DNA from: Streptococcus parasanguinis
Lineage (GTDB): Bacteria; Bacillota; Bacilli; Lactobacillales; Streptococcaceae
Assembly (NCBI RefSeq): GCF_031582885.1
Contig: NZ_CP133988.1
Location: forward strand, 1,309,501-1,373,500
Direction: 5' to 3'
Length of the DNA stretch: 64,000 nucleotides
The notes below the pieces were generated by a model that saw only the letters and a program-made list of their open reading frames with translations, had not been told where the DNA came from and ran no database searches. Below are positions 1 to 9,989 of the stretch, in pieces. The position numbers and the translations under genes are program-made. The stretch's first letter is position 1. Each line of letters opens with the position of its first letter.

Positions 1-303
<303 letters not shown>

Positions 304-308
304 GTGTC

Positions 309-340
309 AACTGGAACTGTTTTAGTTCCAGTTTTTTTAT
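309..340 (+). terminator. Rho-independent terminator after lacG
   Basis: Perfect 10-bp inverted repeat AACTGGAACT / AGTTCCAGTT (309-318 and 324-333) with a 5-nt loop, followed by a run of T. It lies 5 bp after the stop codon. Confidence 0.9.
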
Positions 341-394
341 TTTCACTTGATGAAGGTCTCTTAAACCCATCTCTTCTTTCAGCCCCTAATTTAT

Positions 395-402
395 GGTATA
401 AT
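395..402 (+). promoter_or_regulatory. Extended -10 promoter for the cpsY-lspA-rluD operon
   Basis: TATGGTATAAT (TATAAT at 397-402, TG one base upstream) ends 28 bp before the ATG. No convincing -35 box is seen, as is common for extended -10 promoters in streptococci. Confidence 0.6.
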
Positions 403-430
403 AGATCGATACTGTAATAAGGAAAATAGA

Positions 431-1333
431 ATGAATATACAACAATTACGATATGTAGTGGCGATTGCCAATAGTGGTACTTTTCGTGAGGCTGCTGAAA
501 AAATGTATGTGAGTCAGCCGAGCTTGTCCATCTCTGTCAGAGATCTGGAAAAAGAATTGGGCTTTAAGATTTTTCGTCGGACCAGTTCTGGGACTTTTTT
601 GACCCGTAGGGGAATGGAATTTTATGAAAAAGCGCAGGATGTGGTCAAAGGGTTTGATATTTTTCAAAATCAATATGCCAGTCCTGAAGAAGAGAAGAAA
701 GAATTCTCTATTTCTAGTCAACACTATGACTTCTTGCCACCTTTGATGACGGAATTTTCGATCCGCTATCCGGAAAATAAAAACTTCCGCATCTTTGAGT
801 CAACGACGGTTCAAATTTTGGATGAAGTGGCTCAAGGGCATAGTGAGTTGGGGATTATTTATCTCAACCGTCAAAATACCAAGGGGATTATGCAACGGGT
901 CGATAAATTAGGGCTTGAAGTGGTGGATTTGATTCCTTTTCAGACTCATATTTACCTTCGCAAGGGACACCCTCTGGCTAAGAAGAAAAAACTGGTCATG
1001 GAAGATCTAGCTCAGTTGCCAACTGTTCGCTTTACGCAAGAAAAAGATGAGTACCTCTATTATTCAGAGAATTTTGTCGATACCAGTTCGAGCTCCCAAA
1101 TGTTCAATGTAACCGACCGGGCTACCTTGAATGGGATCTTGGAGCGGACAGATGCTTATGCGACAGGATCAGGCTTTTTAGATAGCCAGTCAGTGAATGG
1201 CATTACCGTGATTCCTTTAGAAGACAACTTGGACAATAAAATGGTCTATGTCAAACGAGAAGAGATGGATCTCTCCCCTGTAGCAGAGAAGTTTGTCGAG
1301 GTTATGGTAGAATATTTTGATCAAAAGAGGTAA
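431..1333 (+). CDS. cpsY: LysR-family transcriptional regulator, CpsY/MtaR type
   Basis: 300 residues, the usual LysR length. An N-terminal winged helix-turn-helix (about residues 1-60, with the SQPSLSISVRDLEKELG recognition region) is followed by a LysR substrate-binding domain. Close resemblance to streptococcal CpsY/MtaR, which in other streptococci controls methionine uptake and surface or capsule traits. The lspA start codon follows 3 bp after the stop, so this regulator heads a three-gene operon with lspA and an rluD-family gene, the same order as in other streptococci. The regulator identity rests on whole-protein resemblance and context; its effector cannot be read from sequence. Confidence 0.8.
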   Translation: MNIQQLRYVVAIANSGTFREAAEKMYVSQPSLSISVRDLEKELGFKIFRRTSSGTFLTRRGMEFYEKAQDVVKGFDIFQNQYASPEEEKKEFSISSQHYDFLPPLMTEFSIRYPENKNFRIFESTTVQILDEVAQGHSELGIIYLNRQNTKGIMQRVDKLGLEVVDLIPFQTHIYLRKGHPLAKKKKLVMEDLAQLPTVRFTQEKDEYLYYSENFVDTSSSSQMFNVTDRATLNGILERTDAYATGSGFLDSQSVNGITVIPLEDNLDNKMVYVKREEMDLSPVAEKFVEVMVEYFDQKR

Positions 1334-1336
1334 GAA

Positions 1337-1798
1337 ATGAAGAGAAAAACAATGGTTCCAGTAGCAATCGTGCTATTGGTCCTACTGGATCAGTTGGTCA
1401 AATGGTATGTAGTTAAGAACATTCCACTGGGTGTCGTTAAGTCTTTTATTCCCCATGTGGTCAGCCTGACCTATCTTCAAAACACAGGTGCAGCTTTTTC
1501 ACTTCTTGAAAATCAGCAATGGTTCTTTACCCTCATCACTCTAGTCGTGATGGTGGGGGCCTTTTACTATCTTTATAAGCACCTCAAGGGGTCGCTTTGG
1601 ATGGTGACGGGCTTGACCTTGGTTATTGCAGGTGGGTTGGGGAATTTTATCGATCGTCTGCGTCAGGGATTTGTGGTCGATATGTTCCACCTGGATTTTA
1701 TGAATTTTGCCATTTTTAATGTAGCAGATAGTTATTTGACAGTGGGAGTTTTCTTGCTCCTGATCCTGATGTTGAAAGAGGAAACGCATGGAAATTAA
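1337..1798 (+). CDS. lspA: Lipoprotein signal peptidase (signal peptidase II)
   Basis: Membrane aspartyl protease that cleaves prolipoproteins after Lgt modification, acting at the cell membrane. 153 residues with four predicted membrane segments. Conserved motifs seen: NTGAAFS near residues 49-55, GNFIDR near 102-107, and the two catalytic aspartates in GFVVDMF (Asp115) and FNVADS (Asp131). Starts 3 bp after cpsY and overlaps the next gene by 11 bp, implying coupled translation. Likely substrates in this window are the BMP lipoprotein and LdcB, both with lipoboxes. Confidence 0.95.
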   Translation: MKRKTMVPVAIVLLVLLDQLVKWYVVKNIPLGVVKSFIPHVVSLTYLQNTGAAFSLLENQQWFFTLITLVVMVGAFYYLYKHLKGSLWMVTGLTLVIAGGLGNFIDRLRQGFVVDMFHLDFMNFAIFNVADSYLTVGVFLLLILMLKEETHGN

Positions 1799-2678
1799 AA
1801 TCGAAGTAGCCGGTGCGCGACTGGATAAGGCTTTGGCGGATTTGACTCCCTTGTCACGAGCTGTAGCCAATGAGCAGATCAAAGAAGGAAAAGTTCTGGT
1901 CAATGGAACTGTGAAAAAAGCTAAGTACACGGTCAAAGAAGGAGACATCATCCAGTATGAAGTCCCAGAAGTGGAAGAGGTCAGCTATGAAGCAGAAGAT
2001 CTGCCCTTAGACATCGTCTATGAGGACCAGGATGTCGTCGTCGTCAATAAACCCCAAGGCATGGTTGTTCACCCCAGTGCGGGCCACACCAGTGGAACCT
2101 TGGTCAATGCCCTTTTATACCATGTCAAAGACCTTTCAGGGATCAATGGGGAATTGCGTCCAGGAATCGTCCATCGAATTGACAAAGACACGTCAGGCCT
2201 CTTGATGATCGCAAAAAATGACCAAGCCCACGTCGCCTTAGCAGAGGAACTCAAAGACAAAAAATCTCTCCGGAAGTATTGGGCCATTGTCCATGGCAAT
2301 CTTCCTAACGATCGGGGCATGATCGAAGCACCAATTGGTCGCAGTGAAAAGGACCGGAAAAAACAAGCAGTGACGGCGAAAGGAAAACCTGCAGTGACCC
2401 GTTTTCAAGTTTTGGAACGCTTTGGGAATTACACCTTGGTAGAGTTGCAACTGGAGACTGGTCGGACCCACCAAATTCGGGTGCACATGGCCTATATTGG
2501 CCATCCCGTGGCTGGAGATCCTGCTTATGGTCCTAAGAAGACACTTAAAGGACAAGGACAGTTTCTGCATGCACGGACACTTGGCTTTACCCATCCCCGT
2601 ACAGGCGAGACCTTGGAATTTACAGCAGAAGTACCAGCGATCTTTGAGAAAACGCTGGAAGACCTTCGAAAAGGATAA
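1788..2678 (+). CDS. RluA/RluD-family 23S rRNA pseudouridine synthase
   Basis: Converts uridine to pseudouridine in ribosomal RNA. 296 residues: S4-type RNA-binding domain at about residues 10-55, then the catalytic domain with the motif HRIDKDTSG, in which Asp132 is the expected catalytic residue, and the [11 protein letters not shown] signature near 225-236. The ATG overlaps lspA. Orthologues in streptococci are usually annotated RluD, but the exact uridines modified cannot be told from sequence, so no symbol is assigned. Confidence 0.9.
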   Translation: MEIKIEVAGARLDKALADLTPLSRAVANEQIKEGKVLVNGTVKKAKYTVKEGDIIQYEVPEVEEVSYEAEDLPLDIVYEDQDVVVVNKPQGMVVHPSAGHTSGTLVNALLYHVKDLSGINGELRPGIVHRIDKDTSGLLMIAKNDQAHVALAEELKDKKSLRKYWAIVHGNLPNDRGMIEAPIGRSEKDRKKQAVTAKGKPAVTRFQVLERFGNYTLVELQLETGRTHQIRVHMAYIGHPVAGDPAYGPKKTLKGQGQFLHARTLGFTHPRTGETLEFTAEVPAIFEKTLEDLRKG

Positions 2679-2685
2679 TGAAGAT

Positions 2686-2705
2686 GGCTGAATGAAGATT
2701 CAGTC
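2686..2705 (+). other. Small hairpin upstream of proB
   Basis: Eight-pair hairpin (GGCTGAAT, loop GAAG, ATTCAGTC) between the rluD-family gene and proB, without a T-run directly after it. It may be a transcript 3'-end stabiliser or part of a proB leader. The 73-bp gap shows no clear -10/-35 pair and only a weak ribosome-binding site before proB. Confidence 0.35.
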
Positions 2706-2751
2706 ACTTTCATTACATACGAAATAAATAGTATTAGAAAGAATCATAGCG

Positions 2752-3861
2752 ATGAAAGCAAAACGAATCGTCTTTAAAGTAGGGACCTCGTCGTTGACCA
2801 ATCCCGATGGGAGTCTCTCCAGACAGAAGGTCAAGGTCATTACGCAGCAGTTGGCTCTCTTACATGAATCGGGCCATGAGTTGATCTTGGTCTCATCAGG
2901 GGCGGTTGCTGCTGGATTTGGTGCCCTTGGTTTTAAGAAACGGCCGACCAAGGTGGCAGACAAGCAAGCTTCTGCGGCAGTTGGACAAGGCTTACTGATG
3001 GAAGAATACACAGCTAACCTGCTCTTACGCAACATTGTTTCTGCGCAGATTTTGTTGACCCAGGATGACTTTGCGGATCAGCGCCGCTATAAGAATGCCC
3101 ACCAGGCCCTTTCTGTCTTGCTCAATCGTGGGGCCATCCCGATTATCAATGAAAACGATACGGTCTCGATTGCTGAGTTAAAAGTAGGAGACAATGATAC
3201 CTTGAGTGCGCAGGTTGCAGCCATGGTTCAAGCTGATCTTTTGGTGCTTTTAACAGATGTCGATGGTCTCTATACAGCCAATCCTTCTCAGGATCCAACA
3301 GCTAAGCGCTTGGATCGAATCGAACACATTTCCCGTGAGATGATCGAGATGGCGGGTGGTGCTGGCAGTAGCAATGGGACTGGCGGTATGCTGACCAAAC
3401 TCAAGGCAGCGACCCTTGCGACCGAGTCAGGGGTTCCTGTCTATATTTGCTCGTCTCTCAAGTCTGATGCCTTGATCGAAGCAGCAGAAGAGCAAGCAGA
3501 TGGCAGTTACTTCCTTGCAGAGGACAAGGGCTTAAAAACCCAGAAGCAATGGCTAGCCTTTTATGCAGAAAGCAAAGGTGCTGTTTGGGTGGATGCTGGA
3601 GCAGCGCAAGCCCTGTTGGATCATGGAAAGAGTCTATTGATTTCTGGTGTGACCAAGGCAGAAGGGGATTTTTCTTATCACGACATCGTCAGCGTCTATC
3701 ATCAAGAGACTGGTCAATTACTAGGAAAAGGCAAGGTCCGTTTCGGCCAATCAGCTGTGCGCGATCTACTCCAATCTAAAAAAGCTAAGGGAATCCTCAT
3801 TCACCGGGATGATTGGATCTCGGTAACTCCTGAGATTGAACTACTCTTTACAGAATTTTAG
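2752..3861 (+). CDS. proB: Glutamate 5-kinase
   Basis: Phosphorylates glutamate with ATP, the first and normally feedback-inhibited step of proline synthesis. 369 residues, full length: amino-acid-kinase domain with KVGTSSLT at the N-terminus (residues 6-13), INENDTVS around 133-140 and a glycine-rich [12 protein letters not shown] segment near 202-213. A C-terminal PUA domain occupies about residues 275-355. Followed 9 bp later by proA. The Shine-Dalgarno sequence is weak, so translation may be modest or coupled to upstream signals. Confidence 0.95.
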   Translation: MKAKRIVFKVGTSSLTNPDGSLSRQKVKVITQQLALLHESGHELILVSSGAVAAGFGALGFKKRPTKVADKQASAAVGQGLLMEEYTANLLLRNIVSAQILLTQDDFADQRRYKNAHQALSVLLNRGAIPIINENDTVSIAELKVGDNDTLSAQVAAMVQADLLVLLTDVDGLYTANPSQDPTAKRLDRIEHISREMIEMAGGAGSSNGTGGMLTKLKAATLATESGVPVYICSSLKSDALIEAAEEQADGSYFLAEDKGLKTQKQWLAFYAESKGAVWVDAGAAQALLDHGKSLLISGVTKAEGDFSYHDIVSVYHQETGQLLGKGKVRFGQSAVRDLLQSKKAKGILIHRDDWISVTPEIELLFTEF

Positions 3862-3870
3862 AGGAATTGT

Positions 3871-5118
3871 ATGGAAACAACACAAGAACAATTAAGCTTA
3901 GCGAGATCAGCTAAGAAAAGTATCAATACAGCCAGTACAGCTCTTAAAAATCAGGCCTTGGAGGCCATGGCCAGCCAGCTTCTGAAAGCGACGGAAGCTA
4001 TTTTAGCAGCCAATCAAATCGATATGGAAGTAGCACGTGGGAAGATCTCTGACGTCATGCTAGATCGCCTATTTCTTGATCAAGAGCGGATTGCCGGTAT
4101 GGCACAAGGAATTCGTGCTTTAATAGACCTGCCAGATCCGATTGGGGAAGTGCTGGATACTGAAGTCTTAGAAAATGGCCTTGAAATCCAGAAAGTTCGA
4201 GTCGCCATGGGTGTTATTGGCATCATTTATGAAAGCCGTCCAAATGTAACGTCTGATGCTGCAGCGCTTGCCATCAAGAGTGGAAATGCAGTAGTCCTTC
4301 GTACTGGAAAGGATGCCTTTCATTCTGCCCAAGCGATCGTGACAGCCCTCAAGGCTGGATTGGAAGAAGCTGGACTGAATCCAGATCTTCTCCAACTGAT
4401 CCAAGATACGAGTCGAGCTTCTAGCCTTGCTATGATGAAGGCTAAGGGCTATCTAGATTTGCTCATTCCACGTGGTGGTGCTGGATTGATCCAAGCGGTG
4501 GTTGAAAATGCCATTGTCCCTGTGATCGAGACAGGAACTGGGATCGTCCATGTCTATGTGGACAAGGAAGCTGACTTCCAGAAAGCCCTCGCCATTATTG
4601 AAAATGCTAAGACCAGCCGCCCATCCGTCTGCAATGCCATGGAGGTCTTGTTGGTGGATCGAGCGATCGCGTCTGATTTCTTGCCTTTGGTCAAAGAGCG
4701 TTTAGTGGATGATCGGGAAAGATCCGTTGAGTTGCGCCTAGATGAGCAAGCTCAGGCAATCATTTCTGGGACAGCAGCACAGGAACAGGATTTTGATACC
4801 GAATTTTTAGATTATATTTTAGCAGTCAAGGTTGTTGACGGAGTGGAGGAAGCGGTGGACCACATTGAAGCTCATAGCACCCATCATTCGGATGCCATTG
4901 TGACTGAAAATCCTGAGACAGCCGCTTGTTTCACCAAGCAAGTAGATTCAGCAGCGGTTTATGTCAATGCTTCTACACGCTTTACAGATGGGGGTCAATT
5001 TGGCCTAGGTTGTGAAATGGGGATCTCGACCCAAAAACTCCATGCGCGTGGACCAATGGGACTACGGGAAATGACCAGTTACAAATATATCGTCAGTGGA
5101 AATGGTCAAGTGAGGTAA
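3871..5118 (+). CDS. proA: Gamma-glutamyl phosphate reductase (glutamate-5-semialdehyde dehydrogenase)
   Basis: Reduces gamma-glutamyl phosphate with NADPH to glutamate semialdehyde, the second step of proline synthesis. 415 residues, normal length, aldehyde dehydrogenase superfamily fold. The catalytic cysteine is Cys254 in [11 protein letters not shown], and the cofactor-binding block contains [12 protein letters not shown] near residues 119-130. It sits between proB and proC with gaps of 9 and 3 bp, so all three proline enzymes are made from one transcript. Confidence 0.96.
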   Translation: METTQEQLSLARSAKKSINTASTALKNQALEAMASQLLKATEAILAANQIDMEVARGKISDVMLDRLFLDQERIAGMAQGIRALIDLPDPIGEVLDTEVLENGLEIQKVRVAMGVIGIIYESRPNVTSDAAALAIKSGNAVVLRTGKDAFHSAQAIVTALKAGLEEAGLNPDLLQLIQDTSRASSLAMMKAKGYLDLLIPRGGAGLIQAVVENAIVPVIETGTGIVHVYVDKEADFQKALAIIENAKTSRPSVCNAMEVLLVDRAIASDFLPLVKERLVDDRERSVELRLDEQAQAIISGTAAQEQDFDTEFLDYILAVKVVDGVEEAVDHIEAHSTHHSDAIVTENPETAACFTKQVDSAAVYVNASTRFTDGGQFGLGCEMGISTQKLHARGPMGLREMTSYKYIVSGNGQVR

Positions 5119-5121
5119 GAA

Positions 5122-5934
5122 ATGAAAGTTGCATTTATCGGTCTTGGAAACATGGGGGCTAGTTTAGCCAAAGCAGTCGCAAAAGAAGTGGACGCGCAAG
5201 ACCTGCTCTTGGTCAATCGTTCTCCTCAAAAGGTGCAAGAGTTTATCAGCCAGTATGGGGGAACGGCGTCTGATCTTGGACAAGTCTTTCAAGAAGCTGA
5301 AGTAATCTTTTTAGGGGTCAAACCCTATCAGATCTGCCCTCTTTTAGAAGAGTACCAGGGCATCTTGGCCCAACGCTCTAATCTCTTACTGGTTTCCATG
5401 GCTGCAGGTTTGGAACTAGAAAAGATGGCTGACGTGATCCAGAACGACCAGCTAGGACTCATTCGCATCATGCCCAATACGCCTGTGGCCATTGGTCAAG
5501 GAGTCATCAGTCTGGCCCGCTCCCAAGCAGTGACAGACCAGCAAGTAGCTCAAGTCAACCAGCTCTTATCAGGAGCAGGGGCCCTCTACGAAATTGAAGA
5601 AAAATTGATGGATCCTGCAACGGCTGTCGCAGGCTGTGGACCAGCCTTTGTCTATCAGATGATTGAAGCCATGGCAGATGCAGGAGTAAGCTTGGGACTT
5701 TCACGAGAGCAAGCCTTGAAGATGGCTGCCGAGACCTTCCACGGCGCTAGTCAAATGGTCCTAGAGACAGGCGAACATCCAGCCCGCTTGCGAGATGCAG
5801 TTTGTAGCCCAGGTGGCTCTACCATCGCAGGAGTCAATCGCCTGGAACAAGTCGGCTTACGGGGCGACATTATTGCAGGAGTGGAAGCAGCCTATAAACG
5901 CACTCAAGAATTAGGACAAGAGACGAAAGAATGA
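5122..5934 (+). CDS. proC: Pyrroline-5-carboxylate reductase
   Basis: Last step of proline synthesis: NAD(P)H-dependent reduction of pyrroline-5-carboxylate. 270 residues. An N-terminal Rossmann fold carries AFIGLGNMG (residues 4-12), IMPNTPVAIGQG lies near 116-127, and the conserved C-terminal segment SPGGSTIAGV near 231-240 belongs to the dimerising domain. It begins 3 bp after proA and is followed by a terminator, closing the proBAC operon. Confidence 0.95.
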   Translation: MKVAFIGLGNMGASLAKAVAKEVDAQDLLLVNRSPQKVQEFISQYGGTASDLGQVFQEAEVIFLGVKPYQICPLLEEYQGILAQRSNLLLVSMAAGLELEKMADVIQNDQLGLIRIMPNTPVAIGQGVISLARSQAVTDQQVAQVNQLLSGAGALYEIEEKLMDPATAVAGCGPAFVYQMIEAMADAGVSLGLSREQALKMAAETFHGASQMVLETGEHPARLRDAVCSPGGSTIAGVNRLEQVGLRGDIIAGVEAAYKRTQELGQETKE

Positions 5935-5938
5935 GAAT

Positions 5939-5969
5939 CGAAATGGGTCAACCTGTTTCGGTTTTTTTT
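5939..5969 (+). terminator. Terminator after proC
   Basis: Arms CGAAA/TTTCG plus an inner GG/CC pairing with a small internal loop, followed by eight T. It starts 5 bp after the proC stop codon. Confidence 0.75.
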
Positions 5970-6023
5970 CTTATTTTGAGCCATCTTTGCCCCTATTTTT
6001 ACCATCAGTTTTAAGCCATTTTA

Positions 6024-6032
6024 TGGTATAAT
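6024..6032 (+). promoter_or_regulatory. Extended -10 promoter; start codon at the expected +1
   Basis: TATGGTATAAT with TATAAT at 6027-6032. The hemW ATG at 6040 lies 8 bp after the box, where transcription should begin, so a leaderless message is predicted. Confidence 0.6.
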
Positions 6033-6039
6033 TAAAGGT

Positions 6040-7170
6040 ATGCATACAAAACCAACGTCCGCTTATGTCCACATCCCATTTTGTACCCAGATTTGTTTTT
6101 ATTGTGATTTTTCGAAGGTCTTTATCAAGAACCAACCGGTCGATGCTTATCTAGATCATTTGATCCAAGAATTTCGTCGGGAAGAAATCACAAATTTACG
6201 GACTCTCTATATCGGGGGTGGGACACCGACAGCCTTAACTGCGGATCAGCTAGCCTATCTGCTCAAGGAGCTGACTAAGTCGCTTGATCTGTCTCAGATG
6301 GAAGAGCTGACTATCGAGGCCAATCCTGGTGATTTGGATCCGGATAAGATTGCTGTCTTGAAGGATTCGCCGGTTAATCGGGTTTCATTGGGCGTACAGA
6401 CCTTTGATAATCGCTTGCTCAAAAAGATTGGTCGGAGCCATCAGGAGCAGGATATCTATGACAATATCGATCGTCTGAAGCTGGCTGGTTTTGACAATAT
6501 TTCGATCGACCTCATCTATGCGCTTCCGACGCAAACCATGGAGCAGGTCCAGGAAAATGTCGCTAAGGCTCTTGCCCTTGATATTCCCCATATGAGTCTC
6601 TATAGCTTGATTCTGGAGAATCACACGGTCTTTATGAATCGCATGAGACGGGGCAAGCTTCCTCTACCTAAAGAGGAGATGGAAGCGGAGATGTTTGAAT
6701 ACATTATTCAGGAGATGGAGCGTGCGGGCTTTGAGCATTACGAAATTTCTAATTTCTCCAAGCCTGGTTTTGAAAGTCGGCACAATCTCATGTATTGGGA
6801 CAATGCCGAGTATTATGGTTTGGGAGCTGGAGCATCCGGCTATGTCGATGGGATTCGCTACAAGAATCATGGCCCCATTCGTCACTATATGCAGGCTGTC
6901 GAAGAGGGAAATGCGCGTGTCCAAGAAGAGCATCTGACTCAGACAGAAATGATGGAGGAAGAGATGTTTCTAGGACTACGTAAGAAAACAGGCGTTTCCA
7001 AGAAGCGTTTTGAAGAAAAGTTTGGTGTGAATTTTGACCAACAATATGGATCAGTGGTTGAGAAATTGATCCAGCAGGGCCTTTTGGTACCTGACAAGGA
7101 CATTGTACGAATGACCAAGAAAGGTCTCTTTTTAGGAGACACTGTAGCAGAGAAGTTTATTTTGGAGTAG
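6040..7170 (+). CDS. hemW: Radical SAM heme chaperone HemW (HemN-like)
   Basis: 376 residues. The radical-SAM cluster motif CTQICFYC (Cys15, Cys19, Cys22) is present, followed by GGGTPTAL near residue 61. The fourth cysteine found in true coproporphyrinogen dehydrogenase HemN (CxxxCxxCxC) is replaced: CDF follows. That is the mark of HemW, a protein that binds heme and delivers it, rather than of the heme biosynthesis enzyme. HemW-like C-terminal domain at about 300-375. The thioesterase gene begins 3 bp downstream. The ATG sits directly at the predicted transcription start, so it may be translated from a leaderless mRNA. Confidence 0.88.
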   Translation: MHTKPTSAYVHIPFCTQICFYCDFSKVFIKNQPVDAYLDHLIQEFRREEITNLRTLYIGGGTPTALTADQLAYLLKELTKSLDLSQMEELTIEANPGDLDPDKIAVLKDSPVNRVSLGVQTFDNRLLKKIGRSHQEQDIYDNIDRLKLAGFDNISIDLIYALPTQTMEQVQENVAKALALDIPHMSLYSLILENHTVFMNRMRRGKLPLPKEEMEAEMFEYIIQEMERAGFEHYEISNFSKPGFESRHNLMYWDNAEYYGLGAGASGYVDGIRYKNHGPIRHYMQAVEEGNARVQEEHLTQTEMMEEEMFLGLRKKTGVSKKRFEEKFGVNFDQQYGSVVEKLIQQGLLVPDKDIVRMTKKGLFLGDTVAEKFILE

Positions 7171-7173
7171 AAA

Positions 7174-7929
7174 ATGGCAAAAACATTTGAATACAGCATG
7201 AAAATTCCGTTTGATATGAGCGATGTCAATGGATTTATAAAAATTCCGCAATTGATCTTGCTGTCTTTGCAGGTATCAGGCATGCAATCGATTGAGCTGG
7301 GCATGAGTGATATGTACATTCTAGAGAATTACAATCTAGTCTGGATTATCACGGATTACAATATGAAGATCGAGCGTCTCCCTGTTTTTGATGAGAAAAT
7401 CACTATTGAAACCTATGCCAAGAGTCACAATCGACTTTTCTGCTACCGGGCCTTTAATATCAAGGATGAAGCAGGAAATACTATCATTGAGATGGTCGCG
7501 ACCTTTGTCTTGATGGATCGTGATACACGCAAGGTTCATCCTGTTATGAGTGAAATCACGGATGCCTTTGACTCTGAATTTTCAAAAACCATGCTCCGCG
7601 GTCCCCGTTTCAAAGAATTAGAAGGTGGCGTGGAACAAGAATACCGAGTTCGGTTTTACGACTTGGATATGAACGGACATGTCAACAATAGCAAGTACTT
7701 GGACTGGGTTTTTGAGGTGATGGGAGCAGACTTCTTGACCCATCATGTCCCTAAAAAAGTTCATCTAAAATATGTCAAAGAAGTGCTAGCAGGAGGTCTC
7801 ATCACCTCTCAATATGAACAAGAGGGCTTGAAGACCCAGCACCAAATTACTTCAGATGGTCAGATCAATGCCCAAGCTGAAATTGAGTGGGAAGAAGTAG
7901 AAGAAAAGGGTTGGACTTATGGAAAGTAG
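7174..7929 (+). CDS. Acyl-ACP thioesterase (double hotdog fold)
   Basis: Cleaves fatty acyl groups from acyl carrier protein, releasing free fatty acid; cytoplasmic. 251 residues made of two hotdog domains, the second carrying the conserved YDLDMNGHVNNSKYLDW block at about residues 167-183, whose Asp/Asn/His residues match the catalytic site of bacterial and plant FatA/FatB-type enzymes. The ATG follows hemW by 3 bp and the end overlaps the next gene by 11 bp. Streptococci can use such an enzyme to recycle acyl chains; the chain-length preference is not readable here. Confidence 0.85.
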   Translation: MAKTFEYSMKIPFDMSDVNGFIKIPQLILLSLQVSGMQSIELGMSDMYILENYNLVWIITDYNMKIERLPVFDEKITIETYAKSHNRLFCYRAFNIKDEAGNTIIEMVATFVLMDRDTRKVHPVMSEITDAFDSEFSKTMLRGPRFKELEGGVEQEYRVRFYDLDMNGHVNNSKYLDWVFEVMGADFLTHHVPKKVHLKYVKEVLAGGLITSQYEQEGLKTQHQITSDGQINAQAEIEWEEVEEKGWTYGK

Positions 7930-8605
7930 AAGATTAAAAAATAAAAAACAGGAACTTGAAAGCTATCAAAAACGGGTTGTGGCCTATGCCAAGCGTCAAA
8001 AGAATCCTTTGTACATGTTGGGAGATTGGCTCTTGACTCTTTGTGCTTTGGGCATCATCCTGGTAGAGGAAATTTATAAATTTTTCCGCTATCGCTTGAA
8101 TTTAGATAGTTTTAGTCGCTTTTTAAGAGAAGATATACGCTGGTACCGGGTCTGGATCCATTTCACCTTGGCCTTTCTTTTACCGGTCATGATCTTCTCG
8201 ATTGGGATTACTAGCCAATCAGGATCCTTCTGGTCCAATTTCTATCACCGCTTGTCCCAAGGCGTGCTCTTTAGCACGACAGTCAGCCTCGCTGCGACCT
8301 TGGTGACGGATTTTGTGGAGAATTTGCAACCAGAAACTAAGTCTGACGGGAAAAATCGGAGCACTAAACGCACGGTTTATCAAATCAGTGTGGATCAGGC
8401 AACCGTGATAGGCTTGTTATTGACCATTGTGATCCTCATGGTAGCATCCTTCTTGTTCACCCAATCGGGAAGTCAAGGGATTAATTTTACAGGTTTGGTG
8501 TTACAATTTGTCCTCTATGCTGGAGCATTGCTCTTATATGGTTCTGGTGGACGAGTCGATGCAGAGAAGTTTCATGAAGAAGCTGACACAGAAAGGGAAG
8601 AATAA
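7919..8605 (+). CDS. Unknown four-helix membrane protein
   Basis: 228 residues, function not recognised. A basic, lysine-rich N-terminus (residues 1-30) is followed by hydrophobic segments near 35-55, 80-98, 107-127 and a pair at about 160-205, then an acidic C-terminus. The ATG overlaps the thioesterase by 11 bp and the next gene starts immediately after the stop, so it is clearly co-translated with the thioesterase and the HAD phosphatase. A role in membrane lipid handling is only a guess from neighbours. Confidence 0.75.
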   Translation: MESRRLKNKKQELESYQKRVVAYAKRQKNPLYMLGDWLLTLCALGIILVEEIYKFFRYRLNLDSFSRFLREDIRWYRVWIHFTLAFLLPVMIFSIGITSQSGSFWSNFYHRLSQGVLFSTTVSLAATLVTDFVENLQPETKSDGKNRSTKRTVYQISVDQATVIGLLLTIVILMVASFLFTQSGSQGINFTGLVLQFVLYAGALLLYGSGGRVDAEKFHEEADTEREE

Positions 8606-9376
8606 ATGCACTATAAGGGCTATTTGATTGATTTGGATGGCACTATTTACAAAGGAAAATCACGAATTCCTGCAGGAGAAGCTTTTGTTCATGAACTGCA
8701 GGCGCGTGAGATTCCCTATCTCTTTGTGACCAACAATACAACCCGCACACCAGAGACTGTTCGGGATATGCTGGCCACTCATTTCAATATTGAAACCCCA
8801 GTTTCGACTATCTATACAGCTACCCTTGCGACCATTGACTACATGAATGACCAAAATTTGGGCAAAAAGGTCTATGTGATCGGCGAAGCGGGGCTCAAAG
8901 ATGCCATCGAAGAAGCTGGTTATGTCATGGATGAAGAAGCACCTGATTATGTTGTCATTGGCCTCGATTGGCAAGTCGACTATGAGAAGTTTGCTATTGC
9001 GACCTTGGCGATTCAAAAGGGAGCGCACTTTATCGGGACTAACCCTGACCTCAACATTCCAACAGAGCGTGGCTTGCTGCCAGGTGCAGGATCCTTGATT
9101 GCGCTTGTTGAAGCAGCGACACGGGTCGAGCCTGTGATCATTGGCAAACCAAAGTCCATCATCATGGACAAGGCCATTGAACACCTGGGTCTTGCAAGAG
9201 AAGAAGTGGTTATGGTTGGCGACAACTACCTAACAGATATTCGTGCAGGTATTGACAATGGGATTCCAACCCTTTTGGTGACGACAGGTTTTACCAAACC
9301 AGAAGAAGTGTCAACCTTACCAATCGCACCGACACATGTTGTTGCCAGTCTAGCGGAGTGGGATTTTGATGCTTAA
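8606..9376 (+). CDS. HAD-superfamily hydrolase, NagD/TIGR01457-like
   Basis: 256 residues. HAD motif [12 protein letters not shown] near residues 7-17 (nucleophile Asp9 and acid/base Asp11), threonine-rich motif [10 protein letters not shown] near 38-45, lysine motif III GKPKS near 179-183 and motif [12 protein letters not shown] near 200-209. These define the NagD-like subfamily with a C2 cap domain, which dephosphorylates small sugar phosphates or nucleotides; the substrate is unknown. Start codon abuts the previous stop; the end overlaps the next gene by 8 bp. Confidence 0.88.
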   Translation: MHYKGYLIDLDGTIYKGKSRIPAGEAFVHELQAREIPYLFVTNNTTRTPETVRDMLATHFNIETPVSTIYTATLATIDYMNDQNLGKKVYVIGEAGLKDAIEEAGYVMDEEAPDYVVIGLDWQVDYEKFAIATLAIQKGAHFIGTNPDLNIPTERGLLPGAGSLIALVEAATRVEPVIIGKPKSIIMDKAIEHLGLAREEVVMVGDNYLTDIRAGIDNGIPTLLVTTGFTKPEEVSTLPIAPTHVVASLAEWDFDA

Positions 9377-9989
9377 AAGTCTGAAATCAATTAACCTATT
9401 TTTCTTTATCTTGTCAGCTGCAATCTTTCTTACCATTGCTCTCGCTTGGGCCCTCTATCCCATGGAAATTCATTGGTTGGGGATTCAAAGCCGGACTGGT
9501 TTTTCGGCATCTGTCATCATGAAGAATTTTAATGTCTTGATGAACTACTTGACCAACCCTTTTCAATGGGTGTTGAAGATGCCTCAATTCCCCTCTTCAA
9601 AAAATGGACTGCACCATTTTGAGGCTGTCAAGTACCTATTTCACTTAGTGACAGTTGTTTTCGTGGTGACACTACCTGGTTTTATCCAGTTTATGCGGAC
9701 AGTCGTCAAAAAAGGCTACCTGGCCTTGTACCGTAGTTTCTTCTTTTGGATGATGGTTTTACCAGTGGTGATTGCAGTGATAGCTGTTATGATTGGCTTT
9801 GATCAATTCTTTACACTCTTTCATCAGGTCTTATTTGCTGGAGATAATACTTGGCTCTTTGATCCGCGCGTGGATTCGATTATTCTTGCATTACCAGAAG
9901 ACTACTTTATGCATGCCTTTTTGATTTTCTTTGTCTTATACGAAGGAATGTGTGCGAGTTTTTATCTATTTTCTAGGAGGAAGAAATGA
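9369..9989 (+). CDS. TIGR01906/DUF1461-type integral membrane protein
   Basis: 206 residues from the ATG at 9369; a TTG one codon upstream is less likely. About five hydrophobic segments (residues 8-30, 85-105, 120-140 and 175-200 are clearest). The sequence resembles the streptococcal TIGR01906 membrane family, whose function is not established. It overlaps the HAD gene by 8 bp and the next gene by 4 bp (ATGA junction), so it belongs to the same tightly coupled operon. Confidence 0.75.
   Translation: MLKSLKSINLFFFILSAAIFLTIALAWALYPMEIHWLGIQSRTGFSASVIMKNFNVLMNYLTNPFQWVLKMPQFPSSKNGLHHFEAVKYLFHLVTVVFVVTLPGFIQFMRTVVKKGYLALYRSFFFWMMVLPVVIAVIAVMIGFDQFFTLFHQVLFAGDNTWLFDPRVDSIILALPEDYFMHAFLIFFVLYEGMCASFYLFSRRKK

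Noticed and set aside
2713..2722. TACGAAATA near proB as a competence (ComX) box
   Set aside because: It has an extra A compared with TACGAATA and proBAC is not a known competence operon.
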